64,000 nt of DNA. Source: Membranipora membranacea. Its lineage: Eukaryota; Bryozoa; Gymnolaemata; Cheilostomatida; Membraniporidae. The notes beneath the pieces were generated by a model. It was not told the origin of the DNA. It ran no database searches and saw nothing but the letters and a program-made list of their open reading frames with translations. A program made the translations under genes and the position numbers. Where the stretch lies: positions 31,408,283 through 31,472,282 of the forward strand of contig OU612066.1 of assembly GCA_914767715.1 (NCBI GenBank), in the 5' to 3' direction. Of the stretch, positions 61,401-64,000 are shown piece after piece (the first letter of the stretch is position 1; every line of letters begins with the position of its first letter).

Positions 61401-63749
61401 TCATAATATATTATTGATTAACCCAATTCCAGTAAACCCGTCTGCTGAGCAAGTTCTACCATAATTTCCAAACTTGTAGAAACCAACAACGTATTACCTA
61501 GCTTGCTATCTACTGATTTGCTTTATTTACAGGTTAGGAAAATTCCCTCATAAGGTGATAGAAATTAGAAGAATAAAAATGCAAAGCTAATCAGAGAATT
61601 GATCTTACCATGGTGATGACACACTCATGTCCATTTGGGCAATCTACAATAAAGAAAATAACAACAGCTGGAAGGTGAAGGCTTCTAACTATTTTTTAAA
61701 AATCACTACACAGAGCATCAAATAATTGTGTCAATTAACTGCTCATGATTCACCTTCAAAACAGTTATATGCAAGGCAAATTTACACAAAAAACTTTTTG
61801 TTAGCATGAATGAGAAATGAACAGGTCGCATTATCCAATCAGAGATAAGCATTCTGTCACTCCTGATGGACTATTCTTATATCTCATAGAAAACAGGCAG
61901 GATTTCTGGTATATCATCAATTTATGCGGTAATTTGTAATGTGTTGCCTCTGATCAGAGCCAACACATTGGCTAAGCCAGAGCTGATGTGCAAGCTGGGT
62001 TTAATTTTGAACTTTCTTCACATTTTTATCTGAGTTAAGCGTTATGAGGGAATTCAAAATGGAATCTAAGATTATCCCACATAGTGGGAATTGACTGTCA
62101 TCTGTTAGTTGTAAGTAATTCAGGTATTGGCGAAAGAGTGATGTCCACATTGTTTGCACATGGTTTTTGATCAATACCATTTCTCATCTTTTGAAGACAT
62201 AACCTACTCTTTTGTAGATTGTTGACAAAGAGTTTGTTGTGCAGTGACCCTAAAAATCTGTATAAGTTTTGTTATATGTGAATCTACTCACTGTAAGCCT
62301 CATCCATAACATCTCTAGGTAAACTTTTAGTTCCATCTTCGGGCATCGTTGGCAGGAAGTGTTGCTTGAATACAAAAGAAAAAAAAAGATGAGCAAGTTA
62401 GTTCTTTGGCCCTTATAACTCCTAGATCGAGTAAGCATTAGAATATGTGTAGGATTGCCAGGGTACGTGTCATACCTCCTCATTATCAGGCAGATACTGT
62501 ATACAAAGATTGATGACAATATATAATCTATGGCTAGAATTGAGTGACGTTGAAATGCATTAGTACCACCCCTAAAATCATCAGAGATGTAAAGCTTCAT
62601 GCTCATTATCATGTTAAGAATGTTACTGTGTAACAAAATAGAAGGTTACCATAGCCTGCAGCGGTTGACGAATGATCTCAGTCAGCGGGTTGATAAAGCC
62701 ACTCGCATGTGGTACCGTGTTCTTGCAGAGTGTGTTGGTGATGTTGATTATCAGCATGATAAGATTTCGGCCTTCAGTATTTCTCACATCCATCTGCTTG
62801 GGTAGAGTGCCAGTGCCACCAACAAGCATTTTCAATAATTTCTAAGAGTAGAATATATATTTTGATTTATTAGATATATCATTGGTCCTTGAAATTTGAG
62901 AATAACCTGCAATGAGATCCTGCTCATTATATATTAAATAAATGTTATTGCAAAACTTACCAGCTTTGATGGATTGATCCTCCCCTCCAGCCGCATGACC
63001 AACTCATTCATCCCTGTATCATTCTCCAGGTTACCTATGTCTTCGCCGGATATCAGCAGCGAGTACGCAGCATTGAGTATATATGGCTCATAGAACTCGA
63101 TCTAAAATGGCGATAAAATTGTCCGGATGAAACAATTCGGGTATATTTACTACCTTTGCCAACTTCATCCCAATCTGTGTTGTTTATTTGGTGGAAACTA
63201 ACATTTTTAGCTGCCAATAATCATTTTTGCTGTCAAAAGTCTGTAAGTATGAAAAGTCAACATCAGTCAAGTGTGTGAAACTGATATACAATCACAAAGC
63301 TTATAATGTCAAACTTCAGCTCTACCACCTGAATTTCCTCAAATTTTTGGGCTGTATGTAACCTTGTTCAACAAAGTACATTGTCTCAGGTTAGAATACT
63401 GCTCCAAGCCACATTTGTAACTTGTTTGAAGAATGTGTATGTGAGAACTTGGCAGTGTTGCAATCAATGAAAAAACAGTTTTTGCACAGCAAAATCTATT
63501 ACCTGAGCAAGACTGTTCAGATCATTGGCAATGACTCTGCTCGTGTCGCCAGAGAAGATCCCTTTCAGAGATTCCGTTGCTATGGTATGGGCACTCTTGT
63601 CAATGACTTTGATGTAAATAGGAGTGTCAGATGATTGTGGAATGTAGTCTGCAAGTTCATCTGGTATCATGTAGGAGTGAGGACCAGCTAGTATATTACT
63701 CAGAGAGTTAAATCCCTGACTTGTAAGGAGTTGCCTCAAGACATAATAT
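52492..63749 (-). CDS. RNF213: RNF213-like giant E3 ubiquitin ligase, C-terminal 20 exons with RZ-type zinc finger (5' part outside window)
   Basis: RNF213 is a huge cytosolic AAA+ ATPase and ubiquitin ligase involved in lipid-droplet biology and antimicrobial defence. Exons: 63503-63749, 62961-63101, 62650-62841, 62292-62364, 61609-61643, 60721-60809, 60093-60252, 59671-59833, 59183-59295, 58884-59075, 58003-58252, 57613-57778, 56052-56328, 55413-55703, 54935-55134, 54250-54422, 53934-53986, 53509-53588, 53057-53164, 52492-52603 (TGA at 52492). Every junction is AG/GT and the phases close, giving about 1037 codons. Family landmarks in order: HFLPTMPEDG, CPNGHEC, a Cys pair in RCTFAGC, RDLSPLSSAVLRCIVHLAM, the WEKDF segment, NKPLIDF, and a helical C-terminus. 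The RING and AAA+ modules would lie upstream. The last four exons add an acidic, low-complexity tail. Family call from motif order is good; no alignment was run. Confidence 0.85.
56755..56885 (-). mobile_element. tRNA-derived SINE in RNF213-like intron
   Basis: Minus-strand GTCGGCGTGGCTGAGCGGTT (A box of Leu/Ser type) then CGAGTTTAAATTCC (B box), and an A-rich tail. Anticodon and acceptor stems do not form. It lies in the intron between the exons ending at 57613 and 56328. Confidence 0.65.
57103..57171. repeat. Two adjacent palindromes
   Basis: TGCTCGACAGTCGAGCA (57103-57119) is followed by a perfect 16-bp inverted repeat, TTGACAAGCTTTGTTC at 57128-57143 and its complement at 57156-57171. 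A C-rich spacer of 12 bp separates the arms. Confidence 0.85.
57200..57288 (-). mobile_element. tRNA-derived SINE head, second copy in the same intron
   Basis: Minus strand GCAGGTGTGGCTGAGTGGTA (A box) and TAGTTCAAATCCTGG (B box). Related to the SINE at 56755-56885 by its Leu/Ser-like head. Same orientation, about 400 bp apart. Confidence 0.65.
58349..58686. mobile_element. Non-autonomous hAT transposon with 8-bp target duplication
   Basis: The ends CAGGGGTGCCCAAC and GTTGGGCACCCCTG are exact inverted repeats, and CTTTAGCA is duplicated on both sides (58341-58348 and 58687-58694). The 8-bp duplication and the CAGGGGT-type end are hallmarks of hAT elements. It is 338 bp without a transposase, in an intron of the RNF213-like gene. 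GCGGCCCCCAACC occurs twice near the left end. Confidence 0.92.
61320..61346. repeat. Poly-C/poly-A homopolymer run
   Basis: CCCTCCCCCCCCCCCC followed by eight A, in an intron of the RNF213-like gene. Such runs are prone to length errors. Confidence 0.8.
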
Positions 63750-64000
63750 CTGTTATAAGGGTAAACATCAACACTGTGGGTTAGCTGATATTGCTTTTCA
63801 CAGAAAATATAAGACTTGCATCATTAAAACTATTATCACATCATCTATGCCCCCATACGACTTTAGTAATGTTGCGTCATGATAGGTCTTATAATATGCT
63901 AAGGTGTGCTTATGAGTCTTAACAGTGATTATCCACCTGCTGCTTACAAACATAAAGCTTTCAACCAAAAGTAAAAATAGGCCTGACAAGTAAGAAATGA

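Noticed and set aside
1-64000. CRISPR arrays, bacterial operons or prophage
   Set aside because: All coding structure is intron-containing and animal-like; no regularly spaced repeats of CRISPR type are present.

Overview
The window is animal nuclear DNA, most likely from an AT-rich marine invertebrate; the species cannot be fixed from the sequence. Genes are split into many short exons with GT-AG introns. The protein families are metazoan (a TIF1-type TRIM with PHD and bromodomain, and an RNF213-like giant E3 ligase). Much of the rest is non-LTR retrotransposon debris, tRNA-derived SINEs and small inverted-repeat transposons. There are no bacterial operons, rRNA genes or CRISPR arrays.

Layout. 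(1) 205-3968, plus strand: the 3' half of a TRIM24/TRIM33-like gene. A recent partial tandem copy follows at 5394-7885. It keeps the PHD exon, has lost both bromodomain exons and carries a frameshift. (2) 8312-11389, minus strand: an intact seven-exon gene for a 386-residue protein that I do not recognise ('gene A'). Relatives lie in the same window: a single decayed exon at 5210-5376, a lone intact terminal exon at 21530-21640, and a longer damaged copy at 28855-32120 ('gene B'). A plus-strand locus at 39317-42339 ('gene C') matches the 3' exons of gene B. (3) 11.4-20 kb: gene-poor DNA with direct repeats, hairpins and a dead endonuclease-type retroelement fragment. (4) 20.5-28.7 kb: SINEs, a long inverted repeat with arms about 4.5 kb apart, nested LINE fragments and a 5'-truncated LINE. 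(5) 32.8-35.4, 40.9-41.6 and 46.5-49.8 kb: three more LINE bodies. (6) 52492-63749, minus strand: 20 consecutive exons, all with compatible phases, encoding the C-terminal ~1037 residues of an RNF213-like protein, including an RZ-type zinc finger split over two exons.

The TRIM-like and RNF213-like genes are incomplete here only because the window cuts them. The main candidate for something undescribed is the gene A/B/C family: an orphan multi-exon family expanding locally by duplication and inversion, with one intact member and several broken ones. I give it no function. Exon limits were read by eye from splice consensus, phase and similarity between copies.
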